NCBI GenBank assembly: GCA_000750105.3
Contig: JPHH03000005.1
Location: forward strand, 1-64,000
Reading direction: 5' to 3'
Origin: Tolypocladium sp. Sup5 PDA-1
Lineage: Eukaryota > Ascomycota > Sordariomycetes > Hypocreales > Ophiocordycipitaceae
DNA length: 64,000 bases
Part shown: piece by piece, positions 12,414 through 23,260 of the stretch
How the letters are laid out: every line of letters begins with the position of its first letter
Numbering within the stretch: position 1 is the stretch's first letter
Position numbers and translations under genes: made by a program
Notes under the pieces: model-generated
Seen by the model: only the letters and a program-made list of their open reading frames with translations
Databases searched by the model: none
Told to the model about the DNA's origin: nothing

Positions 12414-13788
12414 CGTACTTGAGAACTCGCATTGGTGGTCCTGACTGGCGTCTTGACGGTGTGCATAAGTTGGAGTTCGATGTAACACAGCGGCTGGATA
12501 AAGAAAGTATACAAGTCGGCGCAAGGAAACGGATCATGTTGGTAAAGCCTCGACGTCGGATACACCCCTGAGGTTACCGGGCTGCGTTCGTTACCTGACC
12601 CGAGCTACGACGCACGGTAAGCGGGCCAGAACCGCGGTCTCGTATACTGTATTCGAGATATTGCGTCTTGCTGGAGGAACGAACTGTTTAGAGTAGGCGC
12701 TCAACGAGTGCTCCAAGTTCCAACGACAGCCCAACCACGCAATGGCATCTGGGCCCTGTACAGAAGCTGCTATCTACCTTGGTATATACAAAGCACCTTG
12801 GCACCTGACTATAATTTGTCCAAATCCTGCTCTTATTGACTCCTCCCCGTAGTAATACCCTCTTCTGTCCAATTACGCTTAGCTGGGGCCGGGTCGTCGC
12901 TCAGGCACATTCATGCCTCGAGAGTACCTATGCAAACAACTGCCTAACACCGGCAAGGCGTGCCTCATCCTGCCCGTCACGCCCACATAACATATACCAC
13001 CTATTAAAGACGTAAACCAGCTCCTAAGCGTGGCGCAAAAGTGCGCCCCGACCGCAAGGTATCGGAGTGTCGCCCGTGCCTGCAGCTGTTCAGCGTTGCC
13101 CAGGGGAGCCTTCCCGAGCAACCACGAGGCATTGCACCTGCCACCTGCCTGCCACTCTATAATAAGGTAGATAACCTTCGCACCGCTGCCGTGGGCTGCT
13201 ATTCGTTTTCCCTTCTTCAACACTGTTGTAAACAAGGTCACGCTGCCTCGCAAGGAACGACGACCAGCCACGCAACCTTTTCACCTGTGCAACACGTTGA
13301 TCGACTTGCCCAACCGCGAGGCATTGCACCTGCCACGTGGCTGCCACTCTATAACCTGCCCACCGTTGCCGTGGCCAGCTGTTCGTTTTTCCATTCTTCA
13401 ACACACCTCAGTTAACAACGACCGGCCACGCAACCTTTTCAACTGTGCAACACTTTGGTTGACTTGCCATCAAGCCTCTCACAAGCGTTTCCTGCGGAAT
13501 CCAGCCAAAGTCTTTCATCTACTCCTGCTTGTGCACACCTCATTGCCGAGACTAGTTTCTGGTCCTTTCGCCGGCAGACAACTCGCGGACGGTGCCTTGA
13601 AATCAATCACTCGGGTCACGGACAGGCGCGACTACAACGTAAGTCAACATGCTTGCGCAAGCTCTTGCCATCACCTCTTGACGAGCAGCCAAGAGAAGCT
13701 GGAACGAACCGCCAGTTCAGGAGTTAGAGGCTAATGCTACTACCAGTACTACGCACGCATCCTGGGGGCAACAGGACTGGTATTCACC
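12414..13788. other. Intergenic region with an imperfect tandem duplication
   Basis: A gene-free stretch of about 1.4 kb between two plus-strand genes. The right half holds two related copies of a 160-190-bp segment (listed separately). Open frames in both strands simply follow the duplicated DNA and share its repeats, so they are not taken as genes. The promoter and 5' UTR of the gene at 13789 must lie here. Confidence 0.5.
13086..13470. repeat. Imperfect tandem duplication, unit about 160-190 bp
   Basis: The string GGCATTGCACCTGCCAC occurs at 13129 and again at 13320. The block ACGCAACCTTTTCA occurs near 13269 and near 13427. Between these anchors the order of sub-motifs is the same (CTGCCACTCTATAA, GTTCGTTTT, TTCTTCAACAC) with indels. 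It lies 320-700 bp upstream of the 418-aa protein gene, possibly in its promoter or 5' UTR. Confidence 0.8.
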
Positions 13789-15098
13789 ATGAGCGCTTCC
13801 GGATTCAACGACGCGCAGAAGCTGGCTGATGCCCTCGCTCTGGCTCGCAGCTTCAAGTCGGGAGAGTCTAGCGACAACAAGGGCAAGAAGAGAGGCCGAC
13901 TTGCAAGCCCTGTGACCCCAAGAGGTATGATTATTCACCCAATGCCCTCTATCTATAGTTTACGAACGAGTATCCAGGCAATCCTCGCCGCCCCGGACCT
14001 CAGGCACCTAACCCCGTTGCTCTGTCTTTTCTTGGACCACCACCCCCAAGCAAGCGAAAGTACAACGGGCTGGGCAAGTTTGGTGCACCGGCTCAGGAAA
14101 GCGGTGCATCGCCTATTATAGGCACCGCAGGGTTCGACTTTCTGCGCCGAGTTGACGACGCACAAGGGGCCAAGGCTGACGATGGCAGTGCCACTCGCAG
14201 CAACACCGTCAAGGCCCCCGGACCAGCTACAATTAATCCAGGAGCTTCTCGAACCGGTAGCAGCGGGCCCGTTGCTGCCAGCAACGCGACCATGAGCGCA
14301 TCTGGCAAAAAGAAAGAGCCTAACTTGACTGCAATGATCAATTCTCTCAACTTTGAAGAACAGAAGCCAGATGGGATCCAGACTGGTACCATGCTGGACA
14401 CGTTTTTCTCCTTGGTCAGCGGCCAGGAGAATGCGGAGGAGGGGCCCAAGTCAAAGGAATCAAACGAATGCCTTATTGACTTTGCAGAGGGCGGCAATGC
14501 CGTCCCGGCTACTATCAAACGGGAGCCATCTTTCGAGATGGACTGGGTCGGCTCGCAAGCCACCGGCAAGTCCGCTGCTCCAGCTACTGAAGTGAGTGCG
14601 CTGCCGAGCTGGAATCATGGGCTTCTAGATGAAATGCCTACTACGTCGGACGGAACGCCTGGGACGCCACCCGAGAAGAAACTCTGCCCTCGTGCCCAGA
14701 ACTTTGTTCCGACCAAAGCGACTGCTTCTAACAGTAATTTGCAGATTCCTGCGGTTACTGCAACAAACCCTGTGCAGAACACTCAGTGGAACGCTCAGAG
14801 CTACGGATATAACGCCGTGACCCAGGCGCCTCTTGCTTCTACTGCTGGCATGGCACCATTCGGTTCGTGGCTCGGTCCTATGGCCACTGGAGATGTTCCC
14901 CTCATGGCTTATGCAATAATAGTTCCTATCGCGGCTGTTGGCCATGTTCCCGCTCAGGCGACTCATCACGCGCCGCCTCAGACGTTCCAAGTCACGGATC
15001 CCCTCGGCCCAAACGGACAGGTCAGCGACATCTCCTCTCAGCTCAAGCCCGGCAAGAAACCTGCTGGAGGTCTGAAGAGCTCCATGTGGGCCTCGTAG
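13789..15098 (+). CDS. Low-complexity protein of unknown function with a C-terminal GLKSSMWAS motif
   Basis: Two exons, 13789-13924 and 13978-15098, join in phase (G|GC) to 418 aa. The intron starts GTATGA and ends ATCCAG. The start codon sits in TTCACCATGAGC, a good context. I do not recognise a catalytic domain. The N-terminus (FNDAQKLADALALARSF) may form one amphipathic helix. It is followed by a Lys-rich patch (KGKKRGR), a PPPPSKRKYNG segment and long Ser/Thr/Pro/Ala/Gln-rich stretches, so most of the chain should be disordered. The last residues, KKPAGGLKSSMWAS, resemble short GLxxSxWA-type tails seen at the ends of other fungal low-complexity proteins, possibly a docking motif. Nuclear location is suggested only by the basic patches. 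The gene is convergent with NOC3. Confidence 0.75.
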
Positions 15099-15507
15099 GC
15101 CTAGCCACGTTGAGATGGGGGAAATCCAACGGGGAATCCAGGCGGAGTCGGAAAATGGAGTTGGGGTTATGATTGTGTCATGTAGCACGAATTTCGGAGT
15201 AGGGTTGACAAACGTAAGAGGAACTTGCAATTATGGGTCAACTAATTGACACGTTATCTGCGGAGCTTTACTCTATGGTAGAGTCATGTACAAAGGAGAT
15301 TTGGGAACTTGGTGTTGTTGCTCCTGTGAAGTGACTGCCACTCCATCCAGTTCTTGGAGCTCATGAAACATGCCACCCCAGTCCACATCCTTGAGTCGTA
15401 CTTGCGCGAACAAGCTCATCGGGGGGGATGTAATTGGAGCCACGCCTCGATCAAGTATTCAGACCTTTTAAATTGCTCGTCAATATGCTCATCTTGTCTA
15501 ATCACCT
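15099..15507. terminator. Convergent 3' region between the 418-aa protein gene and NOC3
   Basis: 409 bp between two converging stop codons. It must hold both 3' ends. No ORF or repeat of note. The segment just after 15098 is relatively AT-rich, as expected for a 3' UTR. Confidence 0.4.
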
Positions 15508-17523
15508 CTACCCCGACATGCCCTTCTCCAACAACTTGACACCTTCCCTGACCTTTGGCGAGAAATGCTTCCTCAGCAGCTCGCCCTCCCACACCGTCGA
15601 CGCAAACGGGTTGCTGCCCTCGACCGTCTCGCTCGTGGCGCTGTACCTGCCGTTGCCCTTGCGCTCCTCCGTGTTCCACAGACTGTTGACCTTTTTGGCG
15701 TGCGTGTGCGCGACGTCGCCGAGCAGGGCGAGGACGGCCTGGGCGGACTTGTCGGGGAGCTGCAGCGCCGTGGTCATGAGCTGCTTGGTGAAGGCGGCGA
15801 GGCGGAGGGGCGGGACCTGGCGGACGTTGTAGTGGGGCAGGAGGATGCCGGTGAGGGAGCGGAGGAGGAGGACGGTGGTGGTCTGGACGTTGATCTTGGA
15901 GGTTGAGGAGGAGGCGGTCGAGGCGAGGCGGGTGTTTTCGAGGTCGGGGTTGGTGGAGAGCGGGAGGAGGGACTTGAAGAGGTGGGTGGTGAAGTGGGAC
16001 AGGTCGAGGTGAAGCTCGTTGCGAGAGTGGTGGGCGTCTTGCCCGGCGAGGAGGGCAAAGGCCGTGACGGTACAGAGGAGCGCCTCGCGGGTCAAGTTTC
16101 GCTCGGGGATGCCGTCATCGTCCTCGTCTTCCTCCGCGTCAGCGTCGTCAGGACCGGCATCGGCGTCTTCATCGCTGTGTCGGATCAGGTCCTTGAGCGC
16201 CTCGAGAAGATCGCCAAAGAAGTCCTGGTTGATGAGGTGGGCGTATTTAGCCAGTCCCTCCAGCACGGCGCCCATGAGGTGCGGTAAACGGAGCTTCAGG
16301 ATGCGGAAGTAGGTCGCAAAGACGAGCTTGAGCGTGTCTGACTGCATCCTTTCGCGCTCCTCGTGGCTGACCAGCGCGTCGGCTTGCGCCATGTCCTTCT
16401 CCAACGCCTTCTCCTCCTTCATGTTTTTCCGCATCCTCTTGGTGCGGAATTCCTTCTTGCCCCTCTTTGGCTTTGGGCCGTCTGGATCATGACGATCCAC
16501 CCTGTTCTGAGATGCCTTGCCCGAAAACTCAGACAGGAGGCGGAGGCTCAAGAACAGGTTCAAGGCGATTTCGTCCACCTCGAATTCCCGCGCCTTCATC
16601 ATCTTCGTCAACAGCGAGGCAGCCTCAAGCGTCGGCCGGCCCTCTTCGTCCTCCCGGAACAGCGTCTCCAGCGCCTGCTGGCTCTTGATGGCATCCGCGT
16701 CGACCTTTCTCCTGCTCAGCTTGCCAACCAGGATCTTGAGCAGGTCGGATCGAAAGTTGAAGTGAGGGACCGACGTGATCAAGGTGCACGCGCAAGTGAT
16801 TGCGACGTTTGACAGACTCTGGCCGTTTCGAAGCGGCCTCGTTTCGAACTTGGCGCACCGAGCCAGCTCCCTGATATAGGTTTGGTACCCGGATACCAAG
16901 GACTGCTCAAACTGTCGCAGCTGGCGGACTTCTTTCGAGAGCTTGTCCTTGGATACCTCCAGATCTAGTGGCCGTATCCGGTATCCAGGGATGATGTCCT
17001 TGTAGACGGTCATCTGCGTCATGAGGGCCAGCATCTGGATGGTGGGAACCGTGGACTTTCCGATCTTGGCGATGGCTTTCAGCGAGCTGACGTTCTCCTC
17101 GGGATTCTCGTTGATTGCCGACGCAAGCTTTGCGAGCTCTTCTTGAGCCTCGAGAATCTGCTGGGGTTCCGGAATCACCGGCTTCTCCTCCTCAACCTCC
17201 TGCTCAGGCTCAGACTCAATCTCATCCTCGCGCCCCTCCAGCCACTCGGTGTCGCTCTCAATGGAAGCAGCATCGTCGTCCGCTTCCAGACCACGCAAGA
17301 GCTCTACGCGGCCGTCCGTAGTCTTGATTTGGGGGAGCTTTGCGCTCTCCTTTGCATTTTTCTTGCCCTTTCGGCGCCGGGACTCGTAGTCCTGCTCGAG
17401 GTTCCAGTTGGACGCATGCTTGAAGAAGTCCTTCTGGGCTTTCCTTCCCGAGCCATCGGGCTGTGCCTCGTCGTCTGAGGAGTTGTGAGCCAGCTTTCTC
17501 CTTTTGGTGCCATTGGTCGTCAT
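15508..17523 (-). CDS. NOC3: Nucleolar complex protein 3 (60S ribosome assembly)
   Basis: An intronless 671-aa frame starting MTTNGTKRRKLAHNSS. Noc3 works with Noc2 in late nucleolar pre-60S particles and is also implicated in replication initiation in yeast. Supporting features are the basic N-terminus with KDFFKHASNWNLEQDYE, the central NOC3-type block SVVPTIQM-like/QLRQFEQSLVSGYQTYI (16890-16935 region), a Lys-rich stretch (KRGKKEFRTKRMRKNMKEE) and the C-terminal CBF/Mak21-type region with LRLPHLMGAVLEGLAKYAHL. An acidic cluster follows near 16120-16170. Length fits the family. It is divergent from RPF1 across 291 bp, so two 60S factors share a promoter. The long plus-strand frames opposite it are mirror frames. 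Confidence 0.9.
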   Translation of the reverse strand: MTTNGTKRRKLAHNSSDDEAQPDGSGRKAQKDFFKHASNWNLEQDYESRRRKGKKNAKESAKLPQIKTTDGRVELLRGLEADDDAASIESDTEWLEGREDEIESEPEQEVEEEKPVIPEPQQILEAQEELAKLASAINENPEENVSSLKAIAKIGKSTVPTIQMLALMTQMTVYKDIIPGYRIRPLDLEVSKDKLSKEVRQLRQFEQSLVSGYQTYIRELARCAKFETRPLRNGQSLSNVAITCACTLITSVPHFNFRSDLLKILVGKLSRRKVDADAIKSQQALETLFREDEEGRPTLEAASLLTKMMKAREFEVDEIALNLFLSLRLLSEFSGKASQNRVDRHDPDGPKPKRGKKEFRTKRMRKNMKEEKALEKDMAQADALVSHEERERMQSDTLKLVFATYFRILKLRLPHLMGAVLEGLAKYAHLINQDFFGDLLEALKDLIRHSDEDADAGPDDADAEEDEDDDGIPERNLTREALLCTVTAFALLAGQDAHHSRNELHLDLSHFTTHLFKSLLPLSTNPDLENTRLASTASSSTSKINVQTTTVLLLRSLTGILLPHYNVRQVPPLRLAAFTKQLMTTALQLPDKSAQAVLALLGDVAHTHAKKVNSLWNTEERKGNGRYSATSETVEGSNPFASTVWEGELLRKHFSPKVREGVKLLEKGMSG

Positions 17524-17814
17524 CTTGAATGCCTCTGCGGTCCAGATCCGCGACCGATGGCTTCGAAAGCTTTTATTGTCTTGATGCGAGGTTCAAGAAA
17601 GTTGATGGCCTGTGACTGGGGAAATATTTTGAGCCTGCCAATCACAGGCCGCGATGACGGCTCACCGCCAAAATTTTGGAATTTTCTGCCGCTTGTGGTA
17701 GCGCAACAGTGCCCCTCCAGGGCCAAAATTTCCAGCCAGCCAGCCATCCCATTGTCTACAGAGCCCGATTCACCATCTGAATTTCAACGAGCAATTGCGA
17801 AGCGTGCCGACACA
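17524..17814. promoter_or_regulatory. Bidirectional NOC3/RPF1 promoter with RRPE-like and PAC-like elements
   Basis: This 291-bp region lies between two divergent 60S-assembly genes. GCGATGAC at 17651-17658 is one base from the PAC core GCGATGAG. AAAATTTT at 17670-17677, continued by GGAATTTTC, matches the RRPE core, and a second AAAATTT is at 17725-17731. PAC plus RRPE is the known signature of ribosome-biogenesis promoters in yeasts. Use of these elements here is inferred. Confidence 0.6.
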
Positions 17815-19059
17815 ATGGGCTTCACGAAAACACCCGTGCAGGCGCTCAAGGCGGCCAACAAGCTAAAACGACAAGAACTGTTCGTCCAGCACAAGAAGGT
17901 CAAGGACAAGGAGCGCCGAGAGGAGAGATACCGCCGCAAAAAGGAGGAAGACCGGAACCCGGCGCTGAGAGCCACCCGATTGGCAAAGAACAAAGCCCTC
18001 ACATTGGACCAAAAGCGAGTGTGGGATGAAGGCGATGATGATACCCTGGGCTCCATAGTTGACCTGGAGAAGCTGAGGAGGCGGAGGATGGAGCAAGTCG
18101 AGGCGGAGGAGCAGGCTGCCCTGGATGCGGAGATGAAGGATGGCGAGGATGATGATGAGGACCACGACAGTATGCTGGACTCTGACGAGGAGGAAGACGA
18201 CGAGGCGCGAGAGGCGGCATTGGAACGGCAACGAGAGAAGCGTGCGAAAAGAGACAACAGCATCGCTCCGTCGACGACAAGCACGAATCTCGACTTGACG
18301 CCGTCGTCGCTCGCTCTCAAGTTCCCCACACTCTTTACCGACATCCCCCCGCCAGAACCCAAGATTCTCGTCACGACCTCGCTCAACTCGACTATCCACG
18401 ACGAGGCCCAGCTCATCTCGACCCTGTTCCCCAACACCACCTATATTCCTCGATCGGGGCATCGATACGCCCACAAATACTCCCTCCGAGAGATCTGCAA
18501 GTTCGCAATGAATCGGGAATACACGGCAGTTATCCTTGTAAAGGAAGACTTGAAAAAGCCCACCGGCCTGTCCGTTGTACACCTTCCGTCTGGCCCGACT
18601 TTTCACTTCAGCATATCAAACTATATCGAAGGGAAGAAACTGCCAGGCCACGGCAACCCTACGAACCACTACCCCGAGCTCCTACTCAACAACTTCAAGA
18701 CGCCGCTCGGCCTCTTGACGGCGAAACTGTTCCAGATGCTGTTCCCTCCCAAACCCGAGTTCCAAGGCCGCCAGGTCGTCACACTGCACAACCAGCGCGA
18801 TTACATCTTTGTGCGCCGCCACCGATACGTCTTCCGGGAGAAGCGCGCAACGGAAAAGAGCATCGTCGACGCAGATGGAACGGAGATGAAGGGGGTTGAG
18901 GGCATCCGAGCTGGTCTGCAGGAGCTGGGGCCGCGATTCACGCTAAAGCTGAGGAGAGTAGACAAGGGAATTGGACGAGCCGGCAGCGAGGGCGACGATG
19001 CTACGCAGTGGCAGTGGAAGGCGAAGATGGAGAAGGACAGGAAGCGTTTCAATCTGTAA
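17815..19059 (+). CDS. RPF1: Ribosome production factor 1, Brix-domain protein
   Basis: A single-exon gene of 414 aa. The open frame extends upstream to 17485, but the ATG at 17815 in GACACAATGGGC is chosen because homologous proteins begin at the Lys/Arg-rich coiled N-terminus (KAANKLKRQELFVQHKKVK). Rpf1 joins pre-60S particles with 5S RNP assembly factors and is needed for 27S pre-rRNA processing. The N-terminal third is a charged coiled coil ending in a long acidic run (18135-18210). The Brix domain covers roughly residues 190-380, with KILVTTSL, the motif GHRYAHKYSLREICKFA and LPSGPTFHFSISNYI. The core of the family is complete, and it shares a promoter with NOC3. Confidence 0.92.
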   Translation: MGFTKTPVQALKAANKLKRQELFVQHKKVKDKERREERYRRKKEEDRNPALRATRLAKNKALTLDQKRVWDEGDDDTLGSIVDLEKLRRRRMEQVEAEEQAALDAEMKDGEDDDEDHDSMLDSDEEEDDEAREAALERQREKRAKRDNSIAPSTTSTNLDLTPSSLALKFPTLFTDIPPPEPKILVTTSLNSTIHDEAQLISTLFPNTTYIPRSGHRYAHKYSLREICKFAMNREYTAVILVKEDLKKPTGLSVVHLPSGPTFHFSISNYIEGKKLPGHGNPTNHYPELLLNNFKTPLGLLTAKLFQMLFPPKPEFQGRQVVTLHNQRDYIFVRRHRYVFREKRATEKSIVDADGTEMKGVEGIRAGLQELGPRFTLKLRRVDKGIGRAGSEGDDATQWQWKAKMEKDRKRFNL

Positions 19060-19304
19060 ATGCGTTGGCGGTGCGGGTTACTGCCGTCCGTTGACGGGGA
19101 CAGGCATCGTTGGGCGCTACCAGGTGTAGATCTCGGAGCAATAAATATTGTCACAATTGCAGACTGTAATCTTTATAATGAGCTCAGTGGAAATTTGATT
19201 CATAAAAGCTCGTTCGGTCTAGAATCTATCCTTGCCGTATGCTATGTTTAACTACATCTGCAAAAAGCCCCGTATCCGCGGTAATACAGTCGCTGTCCTA
19301 TTAA

Positions 19305-20526
19305 TTACCCAGATTTCCGAGCATTGTGCTCCAACATGACAATCGAATATCTATGTGGCGTAAGCGGCAAGCTTGATGAGCAGACAGATGACTTACGCAA
19401 TGATTCCGGCAACGGCAACAAGCACGCCAATCACGGCTCTGTCGCCCATGGCACGGCCCGACATCATCCAGCCCATGGCCACGATGGTACACGTCTTCAG
19501 ATGGCCGACGACGGTGCTTGATACGGGGCCTGTATGGGCCACAATGAAGAATTGGGATATATTAATCAACGAGGCAAATACGCCCGACTGAACCTCGTTA
19601 GTGTTGACAGGAGACGCGTGTTGGGGAAGCGTACCAGTCCTATCATGAACCGTCTGCTTGTGGAAACTTGCGTCCAGTCAGGAAAGGCGTCTAGGAATGG
19701 GATCGCATAGAGCAGAAGAAGCGAAGCGATCGGCGCTTGGTTGTAGAGCAGCTGCATGCTGCTCATTTGTAGCTTGCTGTGGTAGCTGGCAATCCAAACC
19801 GTGTACAGAGACGATGCAAAGATGCCCGTAAACGCAAACGCGATGCCCAATGGAGAAGTGGTCTGGATTGTCGAGTCCGTCGCGGGGATGGAGTCGTAGT
19901 AAGAGACCATGCCGACGCCTAGGCAGGCCGGGACCAGGGCGACGACGGCAAGGGGCGGCAGGGTCGCTCCATAGAGAACAAAGTTCATCAGCGCGACAAC
20001 TGGTGTGAGCAAGATCCGTGCGACTTGGTAGAAGGTGACGGACGAAAAGGCCAAAGAGAGATTGGGGAGGATGACGTTGAGGCACATGGCGATGGCGAGG
20101 GGGAGGAGATGCTGAATGGATGCCCGACGGGGGATAAAGTAGGCGAACTGCGGTCTTGAGAGCGCGAACAGGGTGCCCCATGTCACTGAAAAGTGAAAGG
20201 AGGCGAAGGAGAGCTGGCAGAGCTTCCAGGATGGATCGGAGAAGATGGCCTTGTTGGTAAAGACCTGGCGGTTGTTAGTGAGGCTGAACTGGCAGGGCCA
20301 TGATGGATGGTTGCCATACGATTCCAATGGTGGCCAGAGTGTTGACAACCATCCAAACTACTGCTGCCACAAATCTTGGAGGCTTCGTCTCTGGCGGTTC
20401 TGATGGCACAAGCAGTCCGCTCTCAGCGCCGTCTCCATCTTTGCTTTCCCGAGAGTCCAACTGTTCCTCCTCGTAGGCGGAATCGCGGATCGACTCGGGG
20501 CTCGCTGGCTCGCACGGCTTGTTCAT
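19305..20526 (-). CDS. TPT/DMT-family transporter (nucleotide-sugar or triose-phosphate type)
   Basis: Exons on the minus strand: 20526-20320, 20264-19635, 19587-19397, 19350-19305. All phases agree, giving 357 aa ending NARKSG. The 46-nt last exon is needed to complete the final helix. The ATG at 20526 is chosen; the frame upstream opens with a GTG. A hydrophilic acidic N-terminus of about 50 residues is followed by about ten membrane segments, e.g. FVAAVVWMVVNTLATIGIVF and LKTCTIVAMGWMMSG. The NKAIF motif, FHFSVTWG and GHLKTCTIV are typical of the triose-phosphate-translocator/SLC35E branch of the drug/metabolite transporter superfamily. Location is probably Golgi or ER. The substrate cannot be read from sequence. 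Neighbour RPF1 converges on its 3' end. Confidence 0.85.
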
Positions 20527-21830
20527 GGTTGCGGACACTGGAAGATGGAAAGGGCGTGGATGTACGGATAGTCTGTGGTGGATCGATTATCCGGCTTTGC
20601 TTTTGGTGTGCATGGGGGCTCGTTCGGACAAGATGGTCTCCAGCAGGTGGACGCCGGAAGAAGGCCAACTGACATGTCACGAGGAAAGAAGGAATTCGAA
20701 TTCCGTCATAGTGCCCACGGCACCTTGAAGACGTCAGCCAAGGCTCACTCTGCATGTGAGCTTGACAGCTACAACAGACAGACCGCAAGTGTCCAGGCTC
20801 AGGGGGGGGGGGGGGGGGGGGGGGCAGGAACGATGAAGGACAGAGCCTGAGGTCGGTAGACGAGTTGAGCCCATATGAGGACAGAAAGGCTTGAATAGGA
20901 CAGGGCGATGAAGGATATTCTTTAATATATCTTGTATGACTTCTGCCTCGGGTGTTAAGATGCTCGATCGCGGTGCGAAGCGTGGGGTGGAATTTTACTT
21001 GGGCTGCAGGCTGTTATAGGCCATTTGCAAAGAGACTTTGCTTGCTGCTAAAAGCACACCTATATATGAAATAAATATATCGTTTTCCATTTTCATCCTG
21101 CCGCATGGTGGGCCTCATACTGCTCAGCTGCTTCGGTTGGTGGTCGATGGTCCGATGGCCGTCAGCAGCCTCCGCCTCTGGGTCTTGCTCGAAGTATTAG
21201 AGGTACCCGGTGCCAGTATTCAAGTAAAAAAAAATAGCAGTGAGGCCTCAATGCATGTTTTGAGACTATATGAATTTTCCTAGATTTAATACCATCTGCT
21301 GGACAAAAGGTGCAAGATGCCGGAGGTGAGAGCCTGGGCATCTCGATGGCCCCACATCGCCCGAAAGGCGCAAAGCCTTGACAATGGCGACAGTTGACTG
21401 GCGCTAGGAATGTGCAGCGGCGTGCGCCACACAGGGGACAACCCCTATTGGAGCGCAAACGGACGACAGGACGTCATGCGCAAACGTCGTGACACCTCCA
21501 AGACCTCCAACACGAGCTCGAGGGCATCGAACTTGGACGGCCCTCGTACGCCTCATGTCGACATCGCACCGCTGTCGAGGCCTCATGAGCGCTGGTTGAG
21601 CTGTTGAGCCAAAACGTATGACGCAACGCTAGGCCATCCTCAACCCTGCGCGCCTTCCCACTGATGCGCCGCAGCAAGCTGGCGCTTTTGAGTCTCTTGC
21701 TCCTGCCGCCATGACACGGCGGCTGCTAAAGGGACTGCACTGGAGAACCTCTCCCCATCGCGCGAGACTTCAGGCGACATCATCGCTCTGCTCGAGCCAG
21801 CCAGAGGCGCGACCGAGAGCGACCGTCAAC
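20527..21830. other. Divergent intergenic region with a G23 tract
   Basis: 1.3 kb between the transporter and the dehydratase, which are divergent. Small frames here lack family features. It includes a 23-nt G run at 20802-20824 and AT-richer DNA around 21050-21290. Confidence 0.5.
20802..20824. repeat. Homopolymer G23
   Basis: An uninterrupted run of 23 G in the transporter upstream region, about 280 bp from the start codon. Exact length is liable to sequencing error. Confidence 0.85.
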
Positions 21831-23260
21831 ATGGCCAACGGTGGGTGCGGCCGTTGTTTGAACGATGCGGGCTGGATGCCGAACGCCGCCGCTGACCATG
21901 AAAAAGCCGCAGTCAACGGCCATCGCGCATACTTCCAGGACCTCGATGTCTGGAAACGCGCCCCCCTACTGAAGGGGACCACTCAGTTCGAGCCCCGGCC
22001 GGACGTCAAGAACATCATGGTCACGGGTGGCGCAGGCTTCATGTGAGTCGCTCACTCACGCCAGGTGTCGTGTGGTGACAGCTAAGCTCTTACCAAACGC
22101 AGCGCGTCCTGGGTCGTCCGCCATCTCACCCTCACCTACCCCCAGGCCTACAACATCGTCTCCTTTGACAAGCTGGACTACTGCTCCGCGCTCAACAACA
22201 CCAGGGTCCTCAACGACAAGCGCAACTTCACCTTCTACCACGGCGACCTGACCAACCCCTCCGAGGTCCTCGACTGCATGGAGCGGTACGAAATCGACAC
22301 CGTTCTTCACTTTGCCGCCCAGTCGCACGTGGACCTCAGTTTTGGCAACTCGTACAGCTTTACCCATGCCAACGTCTACGGCACGCACGTGCTCCTCGAG
22401 AGCGCCAAGAAAGTGTGCATCAGACGGTTCATCCACGTGTCGACCGACGAGGTGTATGGCGAAGTCAAGGAGGACGACGATGAGCTGCTCGAGTCCAGCA
22501 TCCTCGCGCCAACAAACCCGTATGCCGCCAGCAAGGCGGCCGCCGAGATGCTGGTCCAGTCTTACCAAAAGAGCTTCAAGCTCCCCACCATTATCGTCCG
22601 GAGCAACAACGTGTACGGGCCGCACCAGTATCCCGAAAGTGAGTTTCACTGTCTAATGACCCAACGAAATGGCCATTGTCGTTATCGTACTAGTGCTAAG
22701 GTGTTGAAGAAATCATTCCAAAATTTGCCTGCCTCCTCAACAGGGGGCGGCCAGTGGTGCTGCATGGCGACGGCAGCCCCACACGGCGATATCTCTATGC
22801 GGGAGATGCGGCCGATGCCTTCGATACCATCCTGCACAAGGGCCACGTTGGGCACATTTACAATGTTGGCTCTTCGGACGAGATTTCCAACCTGGAGCTC
22901 AGTGGCAAGATCCTCGACACAATGGGCATCGAGACCGACAACCCAGAGCGCTTCCGCAAGTGGATCAAATACACCAACGACAGGCCGTTCAACGATCGCC
23001 GATATGCAGTGGACGGAACCAAGCTGCGGAAGCTGGGCTGGGTTCAGAAAACGAACCTCGCGGAAGGTTTGCAAACCACTGTGGACTGGTATCGACGATT
23101 TGGAGAGTTGTGGTGGGGAGACATTAGCCATGTCTTGACGCCCTTCCCCATCGTCAGCGAAGGCGAGGTGATGCCGGACGACGACCATTCCATGAAGGAT
23201 GAGCCACCGCTGCCCGGCGACGAATGCCACTTGACAGTGACGAAGACGGATTCCGGCTAG
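21831..23260 (+). CDS. NDP-glucose 4,6-dehydratase (RmlB-like, extended SDR)
   Basis: Exons 21831-22042, 22103-22638 and 22710-23260 join in phase to 432 aa. Enzymes of this family use bound NAD+ to turn UDP- or dTDP-glucose into the 4-keto-6-deoxy sugar, the first step towards rhamnose. The NAD-binding glycine motif is TGGAGFI (about residues 64-70, finished by exon 2). Others are HFAAQSHVD, STDEVYG and the catalytic Tyr-x3-Lys in YAASKAAAEM (Tyr about 211). The substrate-side motif RSNNVYGPHQYPE is split by intron 2. The C-terminal DRRYAVDGTKLRKLGW is typical of RmlB. The ATG at 21831 (GTCAACATGGCC) is preferred over 21711, which would add 40 unlikely residues. A 60-residue N-terminal extension with CGRC is unusual. 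No epimerase/reductase partner (UER1/RmlCD type) is adjacent. Fungal relatives act on UDP-glucose; that is inferred here. Confidence 0.9.

Noticed and set aside
17485..17814. Upstream extension of the RPF1 frame (110 extra codons)
   Set aside because: It overlaps the start of NOC3, has non-conserved composition, and would erase the shared promoter; the Met at 17815 fits the family.
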